This document shows positions 9,785 through 21,286 of a DNA stretch of 64,000 nucleotides, piece after piece. The notes below the pieces were generated by a model. That model saw nothing but the letters and a program-made list of their open reading frames with translations. It did no database searches and had not been told where the DNA came from. The stretch comes from Linanthus parryae (lineage: Eukaryota; Streptophyta; Magnoliopsida; Ericales; Polemoniaceae): contig JALGPY010000004.1 in assembly GCA_023055425.1 (NCBI GenBank), forward strand, positions 56,071,718-56,135,717. The letters are read 5' to 3'. The translations under genes and the position numbers were made by a program. Numbering within the stretch: the stretch's first letter is position 1; each line of letters opens with the position of its first letter.

Positions 9785-10726
9785 ATGCTACCTACTCCGT
9801 TTGATACCCAGATCACTCATACTCCTCCATCTCTCACCATGAGCAACTCAAACAACTCGGGGAATCAAAACCCCCTTTATCTTCTATCGAGTATCAATAA
9901 TCTTATGCCTTTCAAGTTGGATAATACCAACTTTGTGATCTGGAAACACCAGATTTCTTCGATCTTTCGTACTCAATCTCTATTTGGTTACCTCGACGGT
10001 TCGATTCCTTGTCCTCCTCAGTACCTGCCGGCAGATGATGGTTCAGTTTCTTCGGCGATAAACCCCGCCTTCTCTGCATGGCAGATCCAAGATCAAGCGA
10101 TCCTGACTCTTCTCAACGCGACTCTGACCCAGGAAGCCCTAACTCTGGTTATTGGCCGTACGACTTCTCGAGAGGTATGGTTAGCCCTAGAACGCAGGTA
10201 TGGCTCTTTGACTCGCTTTAATATTCTGCAATTGAAGACCGAACTGCAAACCCTAAAGAAAAAGGGTGACTCTATTGATGTGTATATTCAGAAACTCAAA
10301 TCTCTTAGAGACAAACTACATGCTGCTCTTGTTATAATTGATGATGAAGATATGCTTCTGTTTACTCTGAATGGTCTGCCACCTGAATACAATTCCTTTC
10401 GTACCACTCTCAGTATAACCCTTGGTTCTGGATCTATGTCTCTTGAGGAATTGCATGTTCTCCTTAAAACTCAAGAACAAATGTTTGAGGCTCAGATAGG
10501 TGCTGGAAATGATTTGAACTCTACTGCCTTTACTGCATCTATGTCACCTGTGTCTAGTGGTCAAACAAGTCAAAACCCTAGTGCTAATTATAGTAACTCT
10601 AGGGGTGCCTATAGAGGAGGAACAAAGAGAGGTGGCAGAAATGGAGGAAGAGGTAATGGACAGTCTAGAGGTAGAGGCTATAAATGCTATAACAATGGAG
10701 GGAGAAATCAAAATGGGTATAGATGA
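9785..10726 (+). CDS. gag: Gag N-terminal part, Copia element B
   Basis: 313 residues. Gag forms the retrotransposon particle and binds genomic RNA. The N-terminus has the conserved plant Copia pattern, KLDNTNFVIWKHQ followed by GYLDGSIPCPPQ. The C-terminal third is Gly/Arg/Asn rich (RGGTKRGGRNGGRGNGQSRG region), as expected for RNA binding. An in-frame TGA ends it at 10724-10726. The same frame reads on through a CCHC zinc knuckle (10793-10834) into protease and integrase, so the stop splits one ancestral Gag-Pol frame. The first ATG is only 24 bases after the primer site; an ATG at 9839 is an alternative start. Confidence 0.88.
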   Translation: MLPTPFDTQITHTPPSLTMSNSNNSGNQNPLYLLSSINNLMPFKLDNTNFVIWKHQISSIFRTQSLFGYLDGSIPCPPQYLPADDGSVSSAINPAFSAWQIQDQAILTLLNATLTQEALTLVIGRTTSREVWLALERRYGSLTRFNILQLKTELQTLKKKGDSIDVYIQKLKSLRDKLHAALVIIDDEDMLLFTLNGLPPEYNSFRTTLSITLGSGSMSLEELHVLLKTQEQMFEAQIGAGNDLNSTAFTASMSPVSSGQTSQNPSANYSNSRGAYRGGTKRGGRNGGRGNGQSRGRGYKCYNNGGRNQNGYR

Positions 10727-12697
10727 GGTAACAATAGAACTGGAAATGGAGGTATAGGAAGGTCCAATGGATCTAACAATGCTCCTGTAACATGTCAAAT
10801 ATGTGGCTATGATTACCATAGTGCCCTTGATTGCTGGCACAGAATGGACCATGCCTATCAAGGCAAGACTCCACCTGAGAGTTTGACAGCAATGTCTGCT
10901 GTCACCAATCAGTCTCACTTCTCTCACCCATCTTGGCTCACTGACACTGGTGCTACCAATCACAAGACCTCAGATTTGAGTCATCTCTCCTTGGTGGAAC
11001 CTTATAATGGTTATGATCAAGTCTCTGTTGGGAGTGGTCAAACTCTTCCCATAAATCACTCTGGTACTGCTCACATCACAACCTCTTCTCATGTGTTTAA
11101 ACTTTCTAATACCCTTCATGTGCCTTCAATAGCAACAAATCTTCTATCAGTCCATAAAATGTGTCTTGAACATAACTGTCAATTTGTGTTTAATGCTGAT
11201 TTCTTTTATATTCAGGACAATGCAGCAGGAAAAATTCTCTATCAAGGCAAGAGTGAAAATGGATTATATCCAATTCACTCAACTCCAAGAAATGCTTTTC
11301 TTTCTAAGTTATTTTCTGAAACAAACAGTCATAGTTCTAATTTATGTAAGAAAGTGAGCAACTCTTTGTGGCATTCCAGATTGGGACATCCCTCTGATGA
11401 AGTTTTGAAACAAGTTCATGTTAATCTAGATCTTAAATCATGCTCTTCTGTTATGTGTGAATCTTGTTTAAAAGGAAAGATTACAAAGTTACCATTTTCT
11501 GATGCTGTTCATCATACCACTCAACCTCTGCATTTACTGCATAGTGATATGTGGGGTCCTGCTTCTGTTAAATCCTATCATGGTTACAGATATTATGTAC
11601 TATTTGTTGATGACTACTCCAGGTTTAGCTGGATCTTTCCTCTTGTTAACAAATCTGATCTCTACAATGTTTTTCCTGTTTTCAAGAATCAAATTGAGAA
11701 ATTATTAAATTGTCCTATTAGAATATTAAGAAGTGATGGTGGTGGTGAGTATATGTCTTATGTGTTTCAACAATTGTTGTCTGCAAATGGGATTACACAT
11801 CAAAAGTCTTGTCCCTATACACCTCAACAAAATGGTCTTGCTGAAAGAAAACATAGACACATTGTTGAAACTGCTGTCACTCTCATGCATCAAGCTTGTC
11901 TTCCAAAATACTTTTGGTATCATGCATTTCAAGCTGCTGTGTTTCTTATTAACAGAATGCCAACCAAAGTGTTGAAGTTTAAATCTCCTTTTGAAGTTCT
12001 GTTTGGATATAAACCTGATTACTCTTGGCTTAAAGTTTTTGGTTGTGCTTGCTATCCATACTTGAGACATTATAACACTTCAAAACTTGATAGCAAAACT
12101 ACTAAGTGTGTGTTCTTAGGTTATGAATCAAATTACAAGGGGTACATTTGTTTTGATCCCAACACCAAAAAAATTCATGTTAGCAGACATGCGGTGTTTG
12201 ATGAATCTGTCTTTCCTCTTTGCACTATATCTCATGACCCCTCTAATGTTACTGCTACTTGTGATCACTCACATTGTCCCTCTGTCTTTCCTATTTCAGG
12301 ACAAGACATCAATGATACCACAATAAATGCTGGTATCTCCTGTCCTACTACACCTGCATTTAGTGAGTCTACTGGTGTGCTGGATGTACCAGAGACCACC
12401 ACTGAGCTGCATCCTGCTGATCTGGCCACATCACCAACAGATACTGCTGACATGGAGTCTATCAGTCCAGGTAGGGCACCAGTGGTGCCACCTGAGCCTC
12501 ACCCTACACCAGTCAGACATCCAATGCAAACCAGAAGTAAGTCTGGCATCTCAAATAAAAAGGTATATCATACTGTGTTTAATGCAGCTTTAAATCCTGC
12601 ATTTAAGGACAATGAATGTATTGATTGTACTGCTTCTCTTGATGATCAACTAGCTTCAGAGAGGCTCAAAAACACTCTCAGTGGATTAATGCCATGA
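10727..12697 (+). CDS. pol: Protease-integrase part of Pol, Copia element B
   Basis: Continues the gag frame after the TGA; the first ATG is at 10844 (617 residues from there). In order: an aspartic protease with LTDTGATNH; a gag-pre-integrase zinc motif H-x-H...C-x2-C (LWHSRLGHPS ... MCESCLKGK); and the integrase core with catalytic Asp in HSDMWGP, FVDDYSRFSW and Glu in RSDGGGEYMS, followed by TPQQNGLAERK. The C-terminal linker is Thr/Pro rich. It ends in a TGA at 12695-12697 just after the frame is lost. The true RT frame starts at about 12645 in the next frame, so a one-base indel lies around 12640. Confidence 0.88.
   Translation, partial: GNNRTGNGGIGRSNGSNNAPVTCQICGYDYHSALDCWHRMDHAYQGKTPPESLTAMSAVTNQSHFSHPSWLTDTGATNHKTSDLSHLSLVEPYNGYDQVSVGSGQTLPINHSGTAHITTSSHVFKLSNTLHVPSIATNLLSVHKMCLEHNCQFVFNADFFYIQDNAAGKILYQGKSENGLYPIHSTPRNAFLSKLFSETNSHSSNLCKKVSNSLWHSRLGHPSDEVLKQVHVNLDLKSCSSVMCESCLKGKITKLPFSDAVHHTTQPLHLLHSDMWGPASVKSYHGYRYYVLFVDDYSRFSWIFPLVNKSDLYNVFPVFKNQIEKLLNCPIRILRSDGGGEYMSYVFQQLLSANGITHQKSCPYTPQQNGLAERKHRHIVETAVTLMHQACLPKYFWYHAFQAAVFLINRMPTKVLKFKSPFEVLFGYKPDYSWLKVFGCACYPYLRHYNTSKLDSKTTKCVFLGYESNYKGYICFDPNTKKIHVSRHAVFDESVFPLCTISHDPSNVTATCDHSHCPSVFPISGQDINDTTINAGISCPTTPAFSESTGVLDVPETTTELHPADLATSPTDTADMESISPGRAPVVPPEPHPTPVRHPMQTRSKSGISNKKVYHTVFNAALNPAFKDNECIDCTASLDDQLASERLKNTLSGLMP
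10793..10834 (+). other. Gag zinc knuckle downstream of the stop
   Basis: In the same frame as gag, this stretch encodes C-QI-C-GYDY-H-SALD-C, a canonical C-x2-C-x4-H-x4-C nucleocapsid knuckle. It lies after the TGA at 10724, so it would only be made by readthrough or in an unmutated relative. Confidence 0.85.
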
Positions 12698-14616
12698 CTG
12701 AAGAGTTTGAGTCTCTTATACAGCAAAATACATGGACACTTGTGCCACCTCCTTTAAATGCAAACATTGTTGGAACTAAATGGGTGTACAAAACCAAATA
12801 TAACCCAGATGGCACCATTTCTAGATATAAGGCTAGGTTAGTTGCAAAAGGCTTTCACCAAACTGCTGGTCTAGATTTTGAAGAAACCTTTAGTCCAGTG
12901 GTCAAACATGCAACAGTTAGAATTATTTTGGCTCTAGCAGCAACTTTTGGTTGGCAACTCCAACAATTAGATGGCAAAAATGCTTTCTTACATGGTGTTT
13001 TACAAGAAACTGTCTACATGAGTCAACCTCAAGGTTTTGTACATCCCAAATTTTCACATTATGTTTGTAAATTGCACAAATCCATATATGGCCTCAAACA
13101 GGCCCCAAGAACATGGTTTGAAAGCTTTACAACTCATATTTACTCTCTGGGTTTTACAAATACTGCTGCTGACACTTCACTCTTTCTCAAGTGTCATAAT
13201 GGCAAGGTTATTATCTTATTACTCTATGTTGATGACATTATTATCACTGGCAGTGATCCTGAATATATTGCAACTCTTGTCTCACAACTTCAATCTGTGT
13301 TTGACATGAAAAATCTTGGTGATCTCACTTACTTTCTTGGTCTCCAAATTCAGAGATCTGATTCTGGTATTGCTATACATCAATCTAAATACATTTCAGA
13401 TCTCTTGCTTAAGTTTAATATGCAGGATTGCAAACCCAGTCCTACTCCTCTCCCTGCCGGTACTAAATATCATGCTGCCTCTGGTGAGATCTTTTCAAAC
13501 CCTACTTTGTTTAGACAATTGCTTGGCTCTCTTCAATATCTTACATTCACTAGACCTGATATTAGTTTTGCTGTTAATCATTTATGCCAATTTATGCATA
13601 ATCCCACTGATCTTCATTGGATGGGTGCCAAGAGAATCCTTAGATATCTCCAAGGCACAAAAAATTATGGTTTATTTTATACTTCTGCTTATCTACCTGT
13701 TCATGCCTTTAGTGATGCTGACTGGGCTGGCAATCCCACTGATAGGAGAAGCACAACTGGATTTGTGATTTTTCTTGGCAATAACCCCATTCATTGGGGT
13801 GCAAAAAAACAACCTACTGTTTCTAGATCTTCAGCTGAAGCTGAGTATAGGAGTTTAGCAACTACTGGAGCTGAAATTTGTTGGATAAAAATGATTTTGT
13901 GCTTTCTTAAAGTTCCAATACCACAAGCACCTTCTATTCAATGTGACAGTAAATCTGCCATTGCCATGTCAGCTAACCCAGTTCTTCATTCCAAAACTAA
14001 ACATATTGATTTAGATTATCATTTTATTAGAGAAAAAGTGTTTCTTAAGCAACTTACTGTCAATTTTGTGTCAAGTGCAGATCAGGTAGCAGACATCTTC
14101 ACCAAGGGGCTGCTAGGTGATCATTTTGCACACTTAAGAGATCAACTCATGGTGAGGCCACCTCAGCTTGAGGGAGGCAATTTCACTGCTGCTGCTGCCA
14201 CTCTGATTTCAAGAAATTCAAGAACTCACAAGCTTCAGACACCACCTGCCACCATGTTTCAGAAGAACACCAAATTGCACCCAGAAACCCAGAAGTGTTC
14301 AAACAATGTTCAAATTGACAAACTGCACACAAAGTGGTGTCCAAAAATCACATACAAGGCCACATTGCAACAAGAAAATAGAAGTCCTCCTCAGAAGCTG
14401 CAAAGAACTTCTTTCAACAATTACAAGAAATCAAAATGCCATACTCAACAAGGTACTGCTTCAAAGTCCTTAAAATTTGGCTTCTTTGACTCAAATGATG
14501 GTGTTGCTCCCAGCTGCAACAAATATCTTACTGCTTCTTCTCCCAAATCACCATATTTGACTTTTGGAACATTCACTCCCATTTTTGTTCATGGTTTAAC
14601 TTACAACAAACAATAG
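12645..14616 (+). CDS. pol: Reverse transcriptase-RNase H part of Pol, Copia element B
   Basis: The open frame from the ATG at 12694 is 640 residues, but homology starts before it (REAQKHSQWINAM). RT motifs: TKWVYKTKYNPDG, ETFSPVVKHATVR, LDGKNAFLHG, SIYGLKQAPRTW and the catalytic LYVDDIIITG. RNase H motifs: FSDADWAGNPTDRRSTTG, SRSSAEAEYRS, CDSKSAIAMSANP, KTKHIDLDYHFIRE, ADIFTKGL. After the usual end near LEGG (about 14175) the frame stays open for roughly 147 more residues of Lys/Gln/Ser-rich sequence with no domain I recognise. That extension reaches to 30 bases before the 3' LTR. Confidence 0.88.
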
Positions 14617-14645
14617 TCACAAATTGACTATTGTTTGAGAGGGCA

Positions 14646-14921
14646 TATTAGAGTAAATGGGAAAGTTGGGAGAATTTGTAATTTACCTAAAGTGTTTGGA
14701 GGGGTTTCTGTGTAATTTCCGTAACTTATGTTGCCAGTCTGTAATATGTGTAACGGTCACTTACCATTGTTAGGTAAGTGACCATGGTTAGTCTGTGAGT
14801 ATAAATACTCACTGAAATTGTGGTTAGGGTTAAGCCGATTCACATTCAATCAAATATGATTTTCTCTCTGCATCTTCATCTTCTTCGATTGATTTCTGCA
14901 AAACCCTAACGGGTTCTTTCA
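14646..14921 (+). repeat. 3' LTR of element B
   Basis: 276 bp copy of 9485-9760. Differences seen: CCATTGTTAGG versus CCATAGTTAGG, and CGGGTTCTTTCA versus CTAGTTCTTTCA at the end. Followed by GTTCT at 14922-14926. Confidence 0.92.
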
Positions 14922-14926
14922 GTTCT

Positions 14927-16570
14927 ACCCAAGTAATACAGTCTTCTGTTGATTAGAAGACTACAATAGTGCTCAGTCACTATGAATCAGAAATTACATG
15001 TTCCTTATTACTCTGAACAGAGAAGTTACTGCATTTCAGGGTTGGCTGAGAAATCTGGACAGAGAAGTTAATGCAGATTGTTGTCAACAGTGGTGGGGGT
15101 GGCGAATGGTTATCTAATTTAGATGGGTGTTGATGAAATCAAGTCCACTCATAATAGAGCACCATGATATACATATTTGCATGAACGAACCAAACGAGGG
15201 ACTTCATTAGTAATCTGGAGAGGATATTAACAGAGTGTCACTGCCCTCAAGCAAGCATACAGTTAACAAGTTAACAAGAACCTGTGACCACATTTTATGT
15301 GCAGTACAATTTGCCAGCAAATCAGATATTGAAGAAAACTGCTATACAAGTAAGAAAGTTAGTGCAACCTAGAACCACTTCCCCCGTTACCACTTTTGGG
15401 AGCTTCATGGTTTTAGATTATCCAAATAAACTAAGGCCTAGTAGATGGTTCAGAGTTTATACTTTTCTGGTAATTCAAACCCAGAAACCAAGTCGTTTAA
15501 AACAAATTCCATGGGGATGAAATATATAGGTTCCAAATTTCAAGTAGACAAATACGCCGAATTGAGGGGGATCTCAATCATAAACCAAAAAATCCATTGT
15601 TTCAAATGGGGTTAAACAAACACAAAATATAGCGAAGAAGAGGAGAAGAAATTCGACAACAATGCAGTATATGGTCGTAGGCTAAAATTGGTGGGGTGGA
15701 AAATATGATATCCCCTCCCATGTCCCCTCACCCAAACACTTGAAATAATGGATGCTGGGAAGAGCAGTTTGAGTTCCTTCGGCCACTGGATAGGAAAAAG
15801 TGGGAAAGGGAAACTGGGACCAGCATAAGTGTCTAGAAGGAAGGCGAAACCTGTAGCTCATGCTTAATACAGGTTATGCCTTGGAATGGAAGACAATTCT
15901 GAATCCTCTTTATCTAGGAACAATAAGTAATGCAGTTATGAACATTATGCTAGCCCTAGTCACTAAAATGTCTTAGTTAATAATTCTAATAGGTGGATCA
16001 TACACTAAGCGTTTTCAACCAGACAAGGAGACTCTTATCTCCGTTTCTGTTCATATCACGCTCACAAGCCCTTTTCAAAACCCTGTGAGTGGAGCAAGAT
16101 GGACTAACTCAAAGGATTACTCCTTTTAGAAATTCACTCCCTATCACTAACTGCAATTTGGAGATGATAGTAATACAGAGTAAACACTGCATCAAACCAA
16201 ATGCGTCAGTAAATAGAATCCCATCCGGTTAGTCCAAGAAACCAAACTTAGCAGTCAGGTCAATGCATTATTGTAATCAGGACAATGCATTAATGTCCTG
16301 ATTAAAGGAGGGGGATGTAAAAAAAAAAAAATGATTACCGTATGCAAACAGGGCAATGCATTAGTGCAAATGAACCAAGTCTAGTAGTTAGCCCAAATTG
16401 TGGCGAACAGTTGAAAAAGTCCCCGGTTATTGACATTCTAATGTCATGAAAATATCACAGTGGCAAATATCTAGGTGTTTACGTAAATTCTAAATTTGCG
16501 AGGAATGTTAAATATATAGAACTATTGAGAACATACAAAATCATTGTGCATGCTGAACATGTCTTCTTTT
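14927..16570. other. Spacer, nothing recognised
   Basis: Moderately AT-rich sequence with only short unsupported ORFs. No conserved motif, RNA gene or terminal repeat recognised on either strand. Confidence 0.6.
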
Positions 16571-16574
16571 GAAT

Positions 16575-16865
16575 AAAGTAAAGCAACTCTCATTAAATCA
16601 CTCTTAGCAAGTACTTGTAAATCCTCGCTGTTGATTTATTTCCAGAAAAAGATTGTAAAAAGATCACTTCCCTCTTCGCAACTTTCATTTGGTCTGGGGT
16701 TTGTCATAAGAACAGAGCTCAGTGGCTTTCTTGGAATAAACAGTATCTGCCAATCAGGCTCTGTTGTTCAAAGAAATACCGACAAAGGACAGCCTTCATT
16801 TGTGTAAAACCAATGCCTCAATCCTTGGCTGCTTGGAAAAGTATAGGTAAAGGAAGAGATCTACC
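16575..16865 (+). pseudogene. LINE relic: 3' end of reverse transcriptase ORF
   Basis: Reads, across frame changes, LIKSLLAS, then PEKDCKKITSLFATFIWSG, then RAQWLSWNKQYLPI, and a K.NASILG-like piece. This reproduces the order found after the RT domain in plant L1 LINE ORF2 proteins (a LI.SVL..P.Y block, an I..L...FLWSG block, a W..LC.PK block, a N.ALL.KW block). Multiple frame breaks. Only this piece of the element is present. Confidence 0.6.
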
Positions 16866-16869
16866 ACTA

Positions 16870-17962
16870 AGAGGTTTAGTATGTTAATAAAGCATAACAA
16901 ATGGATCCGTAATGTTCCTGCAGCTGTCGTCGGATTGGAATTGGGAGAGGAAGACAATCGCAGTAACATAAAAATGGGTCAAGGTTCTGATGCTTCCACA
17001 CAAGAGAAGTCAGAATGGAAATTTTATCTCATCAAATTACTCAACCTCCTTTTGAAAAAAAAAAAAAAAAATACTCAACCTCCCACTGCTCAACATACAG
17101 ACTCAGATACATCAATGGTGTATTTTTCTGTAAATTCTGGCTATACCTTACTCTTCAATGATTTCCTTTCACCAAATCTCTCATCTTCATTCATTGGTTT
17201 TGACCAAGCTTCATTTTTCGGAAATGCTCCTTTCCCCATTAGCTTAAGGTTCTCATTTCGCATGCAATCACAGATACTCTCCCTACATTATTTCTTCTAT
17301 TTTGTTCGTCATATGATAAAATTATAAACACTAGCTTAGACTTCATTACAACACAGTTTATTATAAATACTCTTTAACAATCATATTTAACTTTTCTAGA
17401 GTAGATTCTCCATAGCAAATAAAATTATTTAATTAGCAAAATCAATTATTAGAGATATATTTTAATAGTGAAGTAAAACAAGTAGACCCCAAATTTTTAA
17501 GTGATGATATAAGAATATCTATTATAAAGACAAGTATTATTTAATTGATATTTATAAGTATGAAAAATAATTATTGTAATTTATAGTTAAAACACCGGTT
17601 AAAGAAACTATTCCTAAGTATTTCTCGAATTATTTCATAACCAATTTTCTAAAATATCAAATTACAATTCTTTGAGATTAACTTAGTTAAATAAAACCGA
17701 AATTTATTAATGAACAAATTGGCACAATATATTCTAAATTTGTTTAGTTTTCAAGAAAACAACTCTAGTCTAAATTATAAATATTTATTATCAATTTCAT
17801 TACTCAAGTTACTTCTAAAATATTAAGTAGATAACTTCAAAATTACTTTTAAACTAAATTTTATATCTTTAATTTCATATATATTCATATATATAGTGAT
17901 GTAAACAACATTTCTTTAAAAGACAACAATAACCCCCTACGAATAATAATGGTTTTAGAAGG
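16870..17962. other. AT-rich spacer, nothing recognised
   Basis: From about 17330 the sequence is strongly AT-rich with many TAAAT/TTATT words. An ORF at 16881-17327 has no recognisable domain and includes a poly-Lys run from an A tract, so it is not supported as a gene. Confidence 0.6.
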
Positions 17963-18069
<107 letters not shown>

Positions 18070-18152
18070 GTTTTAGATGCCACAACTCATACCCATAAAC
18101 TTTCAGATTGTGCACAAAGTACTCGTAAAGTTTCAGAAACAACAGTTTTATC

Positions 18153-18639
18153 TAGGGATGGCAATTGGGTCTGATCCGATCCGATATCCGACATGATCTG
18201 ACCCCAATGGAGCAGATTCGATCCGCTCCGTTTACAAATGGATCAGATTTGGATCACCAAGTTTTGTGATCCGTGAAACCCGATCCGATCCGATTATGTT
18301 ATCATACCTAATAAATTAAATAATATACATGTATTAATATAATTATATATATAATTTTTACCATGTTTACTTCAAATTGCGCCTTAAATTTGATATATCT
18401 ATATTTTATTGTGAATAAATTTATGAAATTATAAGTGTTAAGTGTATTTTAATCCAATTTAGATTCTAATTCATAATAATCTTAGGTCACATGAACTAAA
18501 AATATTGTTCGCCATGATCCGATGGATAGTCCGATTCGAATCCGGCAAAATCCGGTCCGAATCCGATCCGATCCGAAACCTTATGGATTGAATCTGGATC
18601 TAGGTTGATCCGATCCAAACCCGATCTGTTGCCATCCCT
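18153..18639. mobile_element. Non-autonomous hAT element, copy 1
   Basis: Ends TAGGGATGGCAA...TTGCCATCCCT, with subterminal clusters of GATCCGATCC-type words on both sides and an AT-rich centre. It is the same family as 20533-20999, in opposite orientation. The 8 bp target duplication is not clear here (GTTTTATC versus TTTACCCC), so this copy looks older. No transposase coding. Confidence 0.75.
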
Positions 18640-19192
18640 TTTACCCCCAGTTCATACTCACGAATTTTAACCCGACCCACTTAATCCAAACATGAATCAA
18701 AGCTAGCCAAAAATTAAATTTTGATGATCAAAAACAATTAGTAGGTGTCTAGAGTTTACCCACACGAAGAACGGATGAAAACAACCAAGAATTGAGGCAT
18801 GTCGTGATCCCGACGGTGGTGCTCGACGACAGCACTCCGGTCGTGCCTGATGCGATTGAGGAGTTCTTCGTGCTCATGGGTTGCTCACGAACACAGACGG
18901 ACCGAGAGGAGGTAATGGGTACCCTTGGTTTGGTCGGCTCAAAACTCGCCGGAAACCATGGAGGTTCGGCGGTGTTTCACGACGTGGCTGCTCCGGCTAC
19001 TTTTGGTTGTGTTTGAGGGGCTCACTGTGATCCTTGGATGATCAGGAGTGCATTTAGACAACGTTTAGGGGATGGGTGTTGGTCGTTGTTTGACCAGGAG
19101 CTTCTCGTCAAGAAAAATGGTGGTGATGTCGGCGGCGGGGGAGGCTCTGGCCTCCACTGCTTCCTTTCTGGTCGTCCGAGAGAGGGGACGAG

Positions 19193-19223
<31 letters not shown>

Positions 19224-19520
19224 AAGTGGTGGTAGGGGTGGTGTTCCCGTCAGTGTTTTGCGGGGGCACCGGTGGCGTGGCCGGCCACCGCTGCTGCCTC
19301 TATTTCTATTCTTCCGAGAGAGAAGGGAGGCAGAGGGAGCTTAAGAGGGAGATAGAGAGATGGTTTGTGATGGTGGTGGAGGTGATGCCGGTGAGGGTGA
19401 TGGAGGTTGTGAAGGAGAAAAGAAGAAAAATGTGTATAAGAAGAAGAGGTAGGAGAAGAAGGAGACAACTCTCCTTGTTTTTGGGAAACTCACCATTGAG
19501 ATTACTGGAATCTGTTCCAC
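18640..19520. other. GC-richer stretch of unknown origin
   Basis: About 18800-19400 is notably GC-rich compared with its neighbours (GGCGGTG, GCCGG words) with a GATA/GA run at 19195-19222. ORFs at 18792-19016 (74 residues) and around 19250-19470 show no domain. The composition resembles the 5' region of a gene or transposon, but I cannot assign it. Confidence 0.4.
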
Positions 19521-19521
19521 T

Positions 19522-20468
<947 letters not shown>

Positions 20469-20477
20469 CCATGCTAG

Positions 20478-21143
20478 GAGTAATTATTTCTTGCTCCAAG
20501 AGCAAATATGAGGTGGTGCTCTAATCAATACATAGGGATGGCAACGGATTGGGTTTGGATCGGATCAGCCTAAATCTTGATCCGATCCATAACATTTCGG
20601 ATCGGATCGGATTCAGACCGGATTTCGCCGGATTCGAATCAGATTATCCATCGGATCATGACGGACAGTATTTTTATTTCATCTGAAATTAAAATTGAAT
20701 TAGCATACACTTTACATCTATAATTTTATCGATTTATTCACAATAAAAATATAAATATATCAAACTTAGGACGTTATCTAAAGTAAACATAGTAAAAGTT
20801 AAATATGTAATTATATTAATACATGTATATTATTGAATTTATTAGGTATCATAACCTAATCGGATCGGATCGGGTTTCACGGATAACGAAACTTGTGATC
20901 CATATCCGATCCATTTGCAAATGGATCAGATCGGATCTGCTCCATTAGAGTCGGATCATGTCGGATATCAGATCGGATCGGACCCAATTGCCATCCCTAT
21001 CAATACATCACAGGATACGTCAGGAACATGTAAGAATCCACTTTCTTTTGTCTGTCATTCACTCTCTTTCTTCCTGACGTGTCATGTGCTGTATTGATTA
21101 GAGCACCATGTGTATTTGCTCTTAAAGCAAACAAAAATTTCTC
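20478..21143. mobile_element. Mutator-like MITE carrying a nested hAT element
   Basis: The ends are inverted copies (GAGTAATTATTTCTTGCTCC... on the left, ...GCTCTTAAAGCAAACAAAAA on the right before TTTCTC) with an inner GTGCTCTAATCAATACA block. It is flanked by an exact 9 bp duplication CCATGCTAG (20469-20477 and 21144-21152). Without the hAT insert at 20533-20999 it would be about 190 bp. The terminal pattern resembles the MITE at 54-202. Confidence 0.8.
20533..20999. mobile_element. Non-autonomous hAT element, copy 2
   Basis: 467 bp, ends TAGGGATGGCAA and TTGCCATCCCTA, flanked by an exact 8 bp duplication TCAATACA (20525-20532 and 21000-21007), the hallmark of hAT transposition. Dense GGATCGGATC repeats near both ends are likely transposase-binding subterminal repeats (inference). 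It is inserted in the MITE 20478-21143 and inverted relative to copy 1. Confidence 0.88.
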
Positions 21144-21286
21144 CCATGCTAGAGACAAAAGGGCCCTGTCAATGGATGGACGTTGGATGAAGACCATTCT
21201 TTTTAATCAAACTTTTTTTGGACCATTCTTCCCTTGGAAGGGCAGATTTACATAAATGTCCATACTACTAATTTGCCCCTTCATTT

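Larger units (their letters stand above)
9485..14921 (+). mobile_element. Ty1/Copia LTR retrotransposon, Ale/Retrofit-like (element B)
   Basis: 5437 bp: LTRs of 276 bp at 9485-9760 and 14646-14921, primer site immediately after the 5' LTR, purine tract GAGAGGGCA before the 3' LTR, and target duplication GTTCT (9480-9484 and 14922-14926). The short LTRs, small size and the Gag start resemble the Ale/Retrofit lineage. The coding region is nearly intact: one stop between gag and pol (10724-10726) and one frameshift near 12640. The LTRs differ at only about three positions, so insertion is recent. It inserted into the continuation of arm A. Confidence 0.94.
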
